Assembly: GCF_000330505.1 (NCBI RefSeq)
Contig: NW_004443550.1
Location: 77,379 to 141,378 of the forward strand
Direction of reading: 5' to 3'
DNA: 64,000 nucleotides
Origin: Entamoeba invadens IP1
Lineage: Eukaryota > Evosea > Mastigamoebida > Endamoebidae
Part shown: positions 1 to 10,119 of the stretch, one piece after another
Numbering within the stretch: position 1 is the first letter of the stretch
Layout: each line of letters begins with the position of its first letter
Program-made: the position numbers and the translations under genes
Notes under the pieces: generated by a model
Databases searched by the model: none
The model's input: only the letters and a program-made list of their open reading frames with translations
What the model was told of the DNA's origin: nothing

Positions 1-167
1 CTAATATTATTTATAATTTAGTAACAAATAAATCATATTATTTTATAATTGAAAGATTAATTTCTTCATATAGATGTTATTTAAAAAGTACGATATTATG
101 TGTTAATATTAAAGACATATTTGAACTCAACTTTCTATAAACATAATATAAGAAAAACAACTAAAAA

Positions 168-773
168 TTAGTTAAATTGATAGTTTTCCAAAGACGGATA
201 TTTCACAATTTTCTGGAAGTACTTTTTGTCGATTGGTCCTTCGCACAAAACAACACCATTTGAACTTTCATAAAACACCAAACCATCCCCCATCGCTTTT
301 TTGATGTCGACGTAAATCACAAGTTGACAATTTGATCTCATCCCACTCATTTGTTTTCCAATGTGTTGAGGAAGTGCTTTTGCCATATGAACATGAAGGC
401 GTCCCATTTTTAGAAGTCCTTTTTTGAGGATTTCTGAAATGTTTTTGAGATAAGTCCCATGAATGACTATTGGATAGTCCTCGGGGGTCTCTATCTTCTT
501 CATGTCAACTTTCACGTCAATGGAATGTCCTTGATTAGCTCGGATCTTCATATCTTGCCCATCCCCTTCGATTGTAAATCGTTGTTTGGAATTTGTCGCA
601 ACAATGCGACAAATTGTTTCTTGTGAAATTCCAGACATCTGGCGATTTGAAAGTAAATCAGTCATCTTCACCCACCCAGACTCATCCATTGGAAGATGCT
701 CTTTTTGGGCACCATGACGTAGAAGATATGATATTGTCTTACTCACTTCGATGTCAGCTCGGGAGTTACTCAT
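168..773 (-). CDS. tpt1: tRNA 2'-phosphotransferase (Tpt1/KptA family)
   Basis: A 201-residue protein matching the Tpt1/KptA family over its whole length. The family removes the 2'-phosphate left at the splice junction when tRNA introns are joined, passing it to NAD+. Seen here: the N-terminal SYLLRHGA motif (R19, H20), G-W-V in the small N-lobe (about 33-35), KQRF (K63, R65), IRANQGHS (about 77-84), HGT (105-107), and SGMR (R146) followed by FYESSNGVVLCEG. R19, K63, R65 and R146 sit where the family has its essential Arg/Lys(His)/Arg/Arg set. The length is that of a single-domain enzyme, with no extension or targeting signal, so it is probably nuclear or cytosolic. The ATG at 773 gives a start directly before the conserved N-lobe. 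The gene stands alone at the left edge; the gene to its right runs divergently. The family call is secure; tRNA splicing as its role here is inferred from the family. Confidence 0.95.
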   Translation of the reverse strand: MSNSRADIEVSKTISYLLRHGAQKEHLPMDESGWVKMTDLLSNRQMSGISQETICRIVATNSKQRFTIEGDGQDMKIRANQGHSIDVKVDMKKIETPEDYPIVIHGTYLKNISEILKKGLLKMGRLHVHMAKALPQHIGKQMSGMRSNCQLVIYVDIKKAMGDGLVFYESSNGVVLCEGPIDKKYFQKIVKYPSLENYQFN

Positions 774-820
774 GAGTTCTTTGAATGATTTACAATTGTT
801 ATAAACTACTATTATTTATA
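774..820 (-). promoter_or_regulatory. Probable core promoter of tpt1
   Basis: Read on the minus strand, TATAAATAAT (811-820) lies about 40 bases before the ATG, and AAAGAACTC (774-782) abuts it. Entamoeba core promoters are known to combine a TATA-like box, a GAAC element and an initiator a short distance from the ATG. The match is by eye only. Confidence 0.35.
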
Positions 821-1504
821 TCATTATGTTTGAAGTTTGTCTTTCATTCGTTTATGAAACTACTATAATTATAGTTTATTTATTATTTTAAACTAATTTT
901 TGTATTTAACAAAAAATCAAAAAAAAACTCGATAAGTTTTTTTTTGAAAACAACTAAAATTTATTATTGAAATATAAAATAAACTATAATAATTAAACTA
1001 TTTGGTTGTAATTTTTTAATTTATATTTGTTATAAATAAGTATTAATATGTGTTAATTAAAATATGATTATGATATAATAATAAAATTATTATAATATAT
1101 ATAGAAAGAACTATTAAGAAAGTTATTCATTGTGATAAAATATAAATAAAACAAAACTATTATTTTTAAATTCTATTTATTATTAATTAACCATTTTACA
1201 ATCTGATCAAATAAATAATAAAGAATTTAAATTTCTTTAATTCTTTAATTTTTTTATTTTTTTTTAATACCACAAGTTTCATTATTATTACAATTCTTAA
1301 ATAAATAATATCTAATATGACTATTGAAATAAGTAAAATTATTGAAAAAAGGCAATTTGAAAAATCGAGCTAAGATTATTCACTCAATCTTTTTGAATTG
1401 AAATTCTTCGAAATCTGCTATTCTAATAAAAAATTATAATTTTAATACAGCAATTCATTACATAAGAATTAGCATAGAAAAGAAACTTTGAAAAGTAAAT
1501 ACAC
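821..1504. other. AT-rich spacer between divergent genes
   Basis: Very AT-rich sequence with poly-A/T runs between the divergent tpt1 and tetraspanin-like genes. I see no coding pattern, inverted repeat or RNA gene here. Confidence 0.5.
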
Positions 1505-2456
1505 ATGACAGCATGGTATTCTTCATTAAGTACATGGTGTACTTTAGTATTGTGTATAGTTTGGGGTGGTATTTTAATGGGGTTTAGTTTACATTCCTGG
1601 CAATACACCGAATTTTATGAAGTTGTTTTAACATGGATAGATGTAGTGATGATAGGAGCACTCTATTGTTCTGTTCTTCATATAGTCATTGGAGTCGTTT
1701 CGATCATTCTCTTTGCGTTAACAGTGAAATTAGTTATCCAGTGTAGTTCATGTATCTGTTGTTGTTGTTCGTGTTGTCACTGTTTATTGTTTTTTGTCTT
1801 AGGCGTACTTATTTTAACTTTTGGTTTACATAACGATAATTCTCTCACCCAATTCAATAAAGAGCAAATCGATGTGATCGAGACAGACGTTTGTGACTAT
1901 GATTTACTATATAGAATAGTACTTATATCTATTATTAATAATAATAATTATAATGCCATATATATAGTTATTTTATTTAAAAAATACTAAAAAGTGTATT
2001 TTTATATATTTACTATAGTTATAATAACGTTTATAACTTTTGTAATTTTTATAATTTACTTTGTTCTTCAATTTTTTAAATAAATTATTATAACAACAAA
2101 AACTATATTTTCATTAGTATTGAGGTATCCATTAATATTTTGATAAAATACCATAAATAATACTATACTTGTATATTAGTATAATTATAATACCATAATA
2201 ATATATTTATAGTAAGTTTAAATGTTGTGTGTGTCTCAGTACCAACACTGGATGTCTTGATTGCAACGGTGGTGTATCTTTAACGAAGTCTGACTGTGAT
2301 GATGTGTATTTGGATCGTGTTCGAGTCATTTATAAAGTCGTTGGGTCACTTATTCTCGTGTCTTCATTTTCTTTTCTCATTTACTCAACAACTGATATGG
2401 AATCGACTCTTCGGAAAAAAGAAGGAGATTTGGATAACTACCATCTCCTCCATTAA
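1505..2456 (+). CDS. Tetraspanin-like four-pass membrane protein, probably spliced
   Basis: Two open stretches together give the layout of a tetraspanin. The first (from the ATG at 1505) has a hydrophobic helix at residues 11-30, a short polar loop, helices at about 47-75 and 92-108, and a Cys cluster between helices 2 and 3 (SSCICCCCSCCHC) of the kind palmitoylated in this family. The second (2217-2456) starts with KCC, continues with further Cys residues (GCLDC, then SDC) like the large extracellular loop, and ends in a fourth helix (VVGSLILVSSFSFLIYS) and a short charged tail. The stretch between them is AT-only in character and reads into stops, which suits an intron. Tetraspanins organise membrane microdomains; no partner can be named. 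The alternative is a gene broken by an AT-rich insertion or a frameshift. The family assignment rests on topology and cysteines, not on a strong sequence match. Confidence 0.55.
1889..2216 (+). other. Probable intron of the tetraspanin-like gene
   Basis: GTTTGT at 1889 falls exactly between codons 128 and 129 and matches the usual Entamoeba donor. An AAG at 2214-2216 would rejoin the downstream frame in phase 0. A nearer TAG (2210-2212) does not keep frame, so the acceptor is uncertain. At about 328 bases it is long for this genus. Confidence 0.4.
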
Positions 2457-3178
2457 TTCGTATAATTTAGTTATGATTGTCATTTCTTTATTTCTAAATT
2501 TAAAAATTGTATTTAACATGTTTTTTAATTTAAAGGCGACCTTGAAGATCCATCAAAATGCTTGGGATGACAATAATTATTTAAAGTCAAAAACATACGT
2601 AAAATAATTAACAACTTGTAAAAAAATGTTTTAAACTGTGTTATTCCAGTAATTTTAATGTAATGATTTTAAGTTCAGGTTTGATGTTACACGTTTTCAC
2701 ACTAAAAATTTATCACGTTTTATTTTTGACATTTTAAAAAAATGAAAATGTTGTGATGAACAGTGAACCCTGATATATCATCTGTTGTTATTAAATTATT
2801 GAAATTAATAATCAATACATGTTTCTATTATATGTAATAATAAATGTTGTGGTGTTACTAAGGTATATATGTTTAATTATGTGTTTTTACATGAATAACA
2901 AGAAAACGATAGTTATAAAAGAATAATTGTATATAACAACTCTCTAACATGTTATTATCAACAAAAGTCGTTTCACGAAAATTGTGTACATCGACCTAGT
3001 TACACAATGAACTTGATGATAATTGTTTATTTTTGTTTTAATGTATATCGTTGTCATTACACAAAGGTTATTATTTACAATCAATAAAATCAATGTAATA
3101 AACAACTATTATTTAAGTAAATATTTAATTTGAGAATTATTATAGTATCAACATTATTGTATATTTGATTTTTTTGTT
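2457..3178. other. AT-rich intergenic spacer
   Basis: No convincing gene, RNA or paired repeat seen. The TA at 3179-3180 is the left target site of the adjacent element. Confidence 0.4.
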
Positions 3179-3180
3179 TA

Positions 3181-5270
3181 AAGTCGACCAGAAAATACTC
3201 CTACACTTCCTAAAATAGATTTGTGTACATAAATTACATTTTTTTAAAGAAAAGTTAATAAAAATTTCTTTGTACTTTTCTCGATATAAGAAACAATTCG
3301 AAGCTGATTTCAAATCAAAAACATTGAACTTTTATTGAAATGTATAAAAAGATTCAAATTGTTTAGAGAATAAAACATTTGATAAACCATTTATTAACCA
3401 TTCATAAACTATTAAATTACAAATCATTTGTTTATTCCAAAATATAGGTGGTTTAATTAACGAAAAAACGATAAATGTACTATATTCAATAAATGTACTA
3501 TTTTTAATACATTATTATAAAACAATTTGAAATAATAATGTTAATTAAAAAATGTTGTATTATATTTAATAGTATATAAAATTATTGTATATATATTCGA
3601 ACTAGACTAGTATATTTTTTATTTATTAACATGTAAATTAATGATTTTAATATGTTATTATTAAGAGTATTATTTACATAGAATTTAGATAACCACAATT
3701 TATTACAAATTTTAACAATCTTGTCATTATAGAAATCATTAATTATAATTATTACATTATGAAAACAATCCAAGTTAAACCAAACCCACCTCACGAACAT
3801 TTCAATTACATTTTATGTATTTCTCTATCTTTTGAATTGAATGTATATTTTAATTTATAATTATGGGGTTATGTTGAATGTTAATAATAAATAGCTTTAA
3901 TATAACAATTAAACTATTCTTTTAAATGTTAAATAGTGTCAAAAAGACATTAATTATACACTATAATTGTTTAATAAATATTACTATTGTTGTTTTCAAA
4001 AAAAACATCACCTGTTTTATTTATATGTATAATATAGTTATTAATAATTAAAAAAAACTATATTCATTTACTATATTGTTGATATTTTTGGTCGGATCAG
4101 ACATTTTTTTCGATATCTTCTCGTGTATTTTTCAATGTTAAAAGCCAAGAAAACACTTATAAAATGCACTCGATGTTCTCATTTATTGAGTTAATGTCAT
4201 GTTTATAATTTAATTGAAGTTATCAAAAACAATAAAAGTTGGTCAATTTTAAAAGCAACCCAGTTCTTATTATAATATTTTATCAATTAATTTGTTATGT
4301 GTTTATGGTTCGTATTTAACCATCGGTTCTAAAGTCATGATTTTGTAAAAGCAAGATTATTTGAACAGTGAAAATGTTCATTTGATAATCATAAAGAAAT
4401 GGTTTTAACTTTGTTATAAGTTGTTTAAATTTTTTGTGGTTTATCAAGTTTTGTTTTATGACGACTTGAATAATGATATAAAAATTTTACTTCAGCTACA
4501 GTACAATTTCGGGTTTTATGCTTTAAAATATGTTTTTATTGTCACTGATAAGTGCTTGTTTTTTCTTAAAATTTTACAAAAAAACATAAATGATAAAAAA
4601 TACGGTTCATATCAGCTTTGCACGTCTATCGTTATAGTTTAGTCCTTGAACAAACAATGTTCAGGACAGTTTTTTGAATGTGTTGATATTGAAATATTTT
4701 CATGTTATTGACTTTCGATAAAAACATCAAAAAACGAACTTTGAAAAAAATAACGAGTTCACTCTTCAAAATTTCGATTATGTAATTAAAATAATGAGTG
4801 CCACATTAGTAATGCTAAAAACTTGTTAATCGATGAGTCACCGTTGTTCATTTACGATATGAAAGTTGAGTTGAGTAGATATGGTGGTATCATTGGTGTT
4901 CTATTTTTATGAACTTTGTTTAAAAAACACATTTGAAAAATATTAGTCATTGTTGTAAACTATTCAAACTATACCGAACTATACTTGCCAATAACAATAT
5001 TTACATAATAACAAAAAAACAATTTATAAAAAATGATAATCTTAACAACATATAAATTTTCAAAGAATTTTATTTCGTAAAAAAACAAAAAATACATCAA
5101 AAATGATTTAAAGCATCATTTGGAAGAAAAAAGATCAAAAAAGAATCAGTTTATAAAATCAAAGTGAAAAATGAAATTTCTTTGAGTAAACTTATTTTTT
5201 TAAAAAAATAAATTCTATTTTTGGAAGTGTACGAGTATTTTCTGGTGTACGACAATTTTCTGGTCGACTT
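3181..5270. mobile_element. Non-autonomous TA-target DNA transposon (Tc1/mariner or pogo type)
   Basis: The ends are inverted repeats. The left end starts AAGTCGACCAGAAAATACTC and continues with a TACACTTCC block. The right end, read on the opposite strand, starts AAGTCGACCAGAAAAT, has an extra copy of the ACCAGAAAAT unit, then the same TACACTTCC block. Both ends are flanked by TA (3179-3180 and 5271-5272), the duplication made by the Tc1/mariner/pogo group. The 2.09-kb interior is AT-rich with no recognisable transposase, so it is either non-autonomous or fully decayed. Confidence 0.75.
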
Positions 5271-5272
5271 TA

Positions 5273-5863
5273 TTTGAAAATTTGATTGCGTAGATAACTT
5301 TGTTATGAAAATTGATAAAACGATCTGTTAAAGTTAATGATGATTTTATTTAACCAATTCAACAATGTGTAAATTCAGAAAAAAAATTGTGAAATTTTAA
5401 AAAATATTTTTTTGTTATTTGGTAAAGAGGAAAGTAAAATGCCGATTTACAAAAAAAAATAATTAATTCGACCCAAAAGATCTTGGGATTACTTGGGTCG
5501 TGACAATCTCGAAGGTCGCCTTCACAATCTTATTTTATTAACGAGTTATTTTTTTAAAAATACCTCGTTAATTAAAACTCTAATGTCAATATTATTTATA
5601 CGACTTTTGTGGTTGTTAGACTAAAAATTTACACATTAATTATTTGTTTTTTAACAATTTTTCACTCGTTAATTTATGATTATTTGTTTTTAAAAAGAAA
5701 AAAGAGTTCATCTTGATTTTATAAAAAAACGTCAACGTTACTCAGCACTGAATTATTGAACCAAACGATTTTATAATTTTTAAAAAATGAGAAAAAAGAG
5801 TGTGACTCACTTTTTAATTAAATTAATAAATAATTATAATTAAATTAATTAATAATTATATTA
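5273..5863. other. Spacer between two transposons
   Basis: AT-rich sequence between the element ending at 5270 and the one starting at 5864. The last three bases (5861-5863, TTA) are the probable left target duplication of the next element. No gene seen. Confidence 0.4.
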
Positions 5864-6244
5864 AGAGTGTTAACGTGATAGACCACTTTTATGTGGATGG
5901 CTTTGAAAATCTTACACGTTTTTGTTGTAATTGATATAAAATTTGCCTAATAGTTTACAAAAAAATACGTTTTTTGGACCGAATTCATAAAAAAGCGAAT
6001 TTTTTGAAAGTTAAAACAGAAAAAACAAATTTTATTTTTAGTAAAAGTCATCTTTTACTTTTACCATTTAAACGAATTTGCCGCAAAAAAAAACAATTTT
6101 GTTAAAAATTTTAAGACTAAAGTTTTTAATTAATTAACTTTAGTTTATTTAACTAATTGTATAAACTATATTTAATCAATAAAATTATTGAAATTGAATA
6201 ATTTATAAAATAACATATAATTTGTCATAAAATACTATGGCATA

Positions 6245-8482
6245 CAGTCAAAGGTGTCTATTTGTCGTAAATCCAGCAGAAAAAAATATCTATTTGTCGT
6301 AAATGAGAGAATTGTGGAGAAAATTCTAAAGGGTTTTTTTAATTTATTGGTTTAAAATTAAGAAAACAATTATTAATATTTACAATAGTAAATAAATTTA
6401 TTATGAATTAAATAATATAAAATAAATTAGTAAGAATTAAAAAATACACAATGAGTTTCAAAACGCTGAAATGCCCATCACGAAAAAGCTACAAAAGCAT
6501 CACACCCGAAGCACACACATTAATAAAGGAATTATACAAGAAGTACAAAACCACAAAAATTAAAAATTTTTGGAAAGAAATCACATTTGAATTTAATTCA
6601 AAATTTCCAGAATACAATTTCAATGCAAAACAATTGGAATTTTACAGGAGAAGAGAAATTAAGAGCTTCAAACATTTTAGAAAGGTTAAAAACGAAAGAG
6701 TTTTTGAAGAATTAAAAGAGTACACAATGAAAGCCATAAATTCCGGTTCTTTCTTGGACGACAATGTATTACAAGAAAAGGTCAATGATATCCTTCAAAA
6801 TGAAAACGATAAAAGAAAAACGATTATTGATATTCCAGGATTCGTAAAAAGGTTTAAAACTAAGATTGGGTCAAATATAAAGTGGGAGTCGGGAAAGAGG
6901 AACTTGTTGATCTTGCGTTCTATGAAGAAGAAATCAAAGATATCAAAAAACGTTTGAAAAAATATTCTTTCTCAGATGTATACAACTCTGATGAAACGGG
7001 GCTTTTTTATAGACAATTACCAAGAAAATGTCTTACAAATAAAAAATCTTTAAAAAATGTAGAAATGAAAAAGGAGCGTATAACGCTTTTATTTACTTGT
7101 AATTGTGATGGAAGCGACAAAAGGAAACCAATTATAATACATCGAGCAAAATGTCCAAGAGGTGGGTCACAAACACTTTTTAATGAATTGGGTGTTGTTT
7201 ATTCACAGGAGAGTTCCAGTTGGATGTCTGTAAAAATATGGAATACATTTTTAGAAACGTGGGATTGTGAATTAAAGAATTCTGGTAGATATATCGCACT
7301 TATTATTGATAATGCTGCTACACACAAAGATGAATACATTCCAACCAACATCGAAATCGTGCGTCTTCCAGCTGGAACGACAAGTAAACTTCAGCCAAAC
7401 GACCAAGGTATTATAAGTTCCTTCAAAAATCATTATAGAAAACATTTTATAAAAGATTATATACAAAAATTAACTAAGAAACAAAAATGTGAAATTGAAA
7501 AAAAAGAAATTTGTTGTTCATAAACATCTGGAAGCCCTTGATGAAAATGAAAAGACTTTACTGGAAAATTCCATTGGATGTTGTAGTCAGGAAATAGAAG
7601 AAACGATTTCTCAAAACACAACAGAAAAAATCATCGAATTATTTCCAGAAAACAAAAAACCCAAAAATGGAGTTTAATGTTGCACAAACACAGCTGAGTG
7701 TTGTTGAATCTATAATAATTTCTGCCAAAGCCTGGAAAGAAGTCAGCGCTGAAACTATTCATAACTGTTTTATGCACACGGGACTGTTCGAGCAAGACAG
7801 CAGAATGGAGTTAGAGGATGATATGGGAATCAATGAAAGTATTATAAAACTTTATAACAGTATACCCTATCATCAAAATGAAGCAGTAGACACCATTGAT
7901 TCCATTATAAATGTAAACTATGAAAATGTATACCCCTTAAATAACGATGAAAAAGATGAATTTGTTAACGATGACCAAAATGATGAAGATTTTTCTTTAA
8001 TGATCAAACAAATAGAGTCCAACCTTTGTTTAATTTCAAGGAAAGTATGTGATGGACAAAAAGATGATTATGTTGATTTCGTTTTAGATACAATGAGTAA
8101 ATTGGACTCTTTTCTTGGAAGTAGTTGTTACTAGATATAAGAAACTGCACACTCTGTAAAGATATGTTTTGAAAAGAACAAAAAATGATTTATAATTTAA
8201 AATGTTTAGTTTTATAATTTAAGTTATTTGTTAAAAATGCAATTTAAATTAATAATAAAGTTGTTTTTTTTAATACTATAATTTTTTTTATTATATTAAT
8301 TTATATTAAAAATAAATTAATTTATAGTTATTCAAAAGAATAAAAAGAAGTTTTTAATTCAACAAAAGTTACAGATTCGAGAACAAAATATTTAATTGTC
8401 GTACACCAAAATGATTGGTCAGTTGTGCGACAAATAAGCAACTTCGACAATTATAATTACGACAAATAGACGCCTTTGACTG
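6245..8482 (+). mobile_element. Tigger/pogo-type DNA transposon with TA duplication
   Basis: The TIR starts CAGTCAAAGGTGTCTATTTG at 6245 and is mirrored by the sequence ending at 8482, with one C/T difference in the first 26 bases. TA flanks both ends (6243-6244, 8483-8484). A 16-base unit, TCTATTTGTCGTAAAT, occurs twice at the left end (6257 and 6289); the right end has two diverged copies with similar spacing, plausible transposase-binding sites. The element carries a pogo-family transposase (6451-8134) broken by frameshifts. It sits inside one copy of a duplicated sequence whose other copy preserves the empty site near 8992. Confidence 0.9.
6451..8134 (+). pseudogene. Pogo/Tigger (DDE_1) transposase with three frameshifts
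   Basis: The product can be followed across three reading-frame changes: 6451 to about 6890, about 6890 to 7500, 7500 to about 7675, and from there to 8134. The N-terminal part contains a CENP-B-like helix-turn-helix region ending in GFVKRFKTKIG. The DDE domain shows NSDETGLFYR (first Asp), ITLLFTCNCDGSDKRKP, LIIDNAATH (second Asp) and LQPNDQGIISSFK (third Asp). The tail has SAKAWKEVSAETIHNCF, typical of Tigger proteins, and an acidic C-terminus. One shift falls at a run of eight A (7498-7505), where a sequencing slip is possible. The three acidic catalytic residues are retained, so the copy decayed relatively recently. In this form it cannot yield a full transposase. Confidence 0.9.
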
Positions 8483-8484
8483 TA

Positions 8485-8765
8485 GTTTACTGTGGATAGG
8501 TTGAAAAGGTGTGGATGGTAAATATAGATAGACAATTGTTATTATAAAGTGTTGTTTAAAATAAGTAACATGCCTTGTATTTTTGAGTGGTTTTTGTTGG
8601 TATTTGCCGTATAGCAATATGTTATAAATTTGAGCAATTTACTATTGTTATATAATTTAATTTTAAACTTTTGGTTAAAATGCGGTATTTTGCCATTTAA
8701 CTTTTTAAAAGTTTTTATAGTAAAAATATAATACCATTTAACCATGTTTATAGAATTTGTTTTAA
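8485..8765. repeat. Duplicated segment, copy 1 (split by the Tigger insertion)
   Basis: It begins GTTTACTGTGGATAGG and matches 8994-9266 closely over about 280 bases. Its left part lies on the other side of the Tigger element, ending at 6244. Confidence 0.8.
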
Positions 8766-8966
8766 ACTATTATTAGTTTGAATCCAAAATCAAAACTAAT
8801 ATTTTAATACAATTTATTAATTTTTGTAGTTTTGAGTATAATAGTATCACTATTAGTTTATTTATATTAAATATAATAATATAAAATAATAGTTAAAAGT
8901 TATTTCATTATAATAATGTATTTTGAAAATAATTTTTTGAAATATTTTTATATAAATTGTTTCATA

Positions 8967-9266
8967 ATTTGTCATAAAATACTGAGGCATAGTTTACTGT
9001 GGATAGGCTGAAAAGGTGTGGATGGTAAATATAGATAGACAATCTTTATTATTATGTGTTAAATGTAATGAGTAACATACCTTGTATTTTTTGATGGTTT
9101 TTGTTGGTATTTGTCGTATGTTATTGTTATAATTAACTTGTATTGTTATGATTTTTTAATAACATAAATAATAACTTATTGTTACAATGTGGTAATTTGC
9201 CATTTAACTTTTTAACTTTTTTATAGTAAAAATTAAATTTTATTTAACTATGTTAATAGAATTTGT
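8967..9266. repeat. Duplicated segment, copy 2, with the intact empty site
   Basis: It reads ATAATTTGTCATAAAATACT, then GAGGCATA, directly into GTTTACTGTGGATAGG. This joins the left flank (before 6245) and right flank (after 8482) of the Tigger element across a single TA. It is the unfilled counterpart of copy 1. Confidence 0.85.
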
Positions 9267-10067
9267 TTTGTGATTATTCTGTCATTTTTATGTTAATAAA
9301 TAATGTACTATTGTAATATAATTTATTGTTATTAATTAATAGTTTAGTTTAGACATAAAACCTTTGTCTTTAACATTTTCAACAAAACCTGAATATAATT
9401 TAGGATGTAAAACCCGTCTTTATGCGTATAATTTGAGCCAACTAAAAGAACTTTATTTAACAAATTTCAATTCCCAAATATTACTATTAAAATAATAAAC
9501 TAATGGAGTGTTTATATAAATTACAATACTATTAGTAAAAAGTGATAATAATGCATTTTTGAGCCACGATTAACGAAAAAATAATATAATTGTTAATTGA
9601 TATTTAAATTAAATATTTTTAATGCAAAAAACGGGAATTTCCCCAAATAATAATCACATAAATCACTTTTGAAATGTTTTTTCAATTAAAAAAAATCGAA
9701 AAAATAGTGTTACATGTATCAAATAAACGGGATAATACATTAAAATTTTGTTAGTTATTTTATTTGTTCATTTTGATCTATTCTTATTTTACCACTTCAA
9801 AAAAGGCTGAAAATAGCGTTTTTTCTTACTATGAAATTATTGCAAATATTGGAAATACTCCTTATGGGGGTATTCATGTTTGTGTATCATTTTTGTCCCA
9901 TAAATGATTATAAGTAACAATTATTAATTTTAAAAATCATAACATATGGTTTAAAACGGATATTTGAATTTTTTCGACAAAAAAATAAGAGGCTATCCAC
10001 ACAAAATATTCCAATCCGCAGGGATTCACCATTTCCGTGTGGATACGCCCTATCACGTTAACACTCT
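9267..10067. other. Right arm of the 4.2-kb element
   Basis: No open reading frame of note. The last 50 bases contain a palindrome-like run with GTGGAT motifs and the TIR. Confidence 0.4.
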
Positions 10068-10119
10068 TTAATAAAGTATTAAATAATTAAAATAATTAAA
10101 ATAATTAATTAATTTTCAA

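Larger units (their letters stand above)
5864..10067. mobile_element. 4.2-kb TIR element hosting a nested transposon
   Basis: AGAGTGTTAACGTGATAG at 5864 recurs as its exact reverse complement ending at 10067, and both outer edges carry TTA (5861-5863, 10068-10070), a possible short target duplication. Both ends also have a GTGGAT motif just inside. Apart from the nested Tigger element (6245-8482), the interior holds a duplicated segment of about 280 bases (8485-8765 and 8994-9266) but no transposase of its own. The superfamily cannot be assigned: TTA does not fit the usual duplication of a known family, and a TTAA target with one slipped base is possible. The right end lies 52 bases from the stop codon of the XRN gene. 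Confidence 0.6.

Noticed and set aside
2296..2607. Open frame overlapping the second tetraspanin exon
   Set aside because: Different frame, no family resemblance; the 2217-2456 frame has the conserved Cys residues and fourth helix.
4421..4642. 73-codon open frame inside the 3181-5270 element
   Set aside because: No transposase motifs; typical of AT-rich noise.
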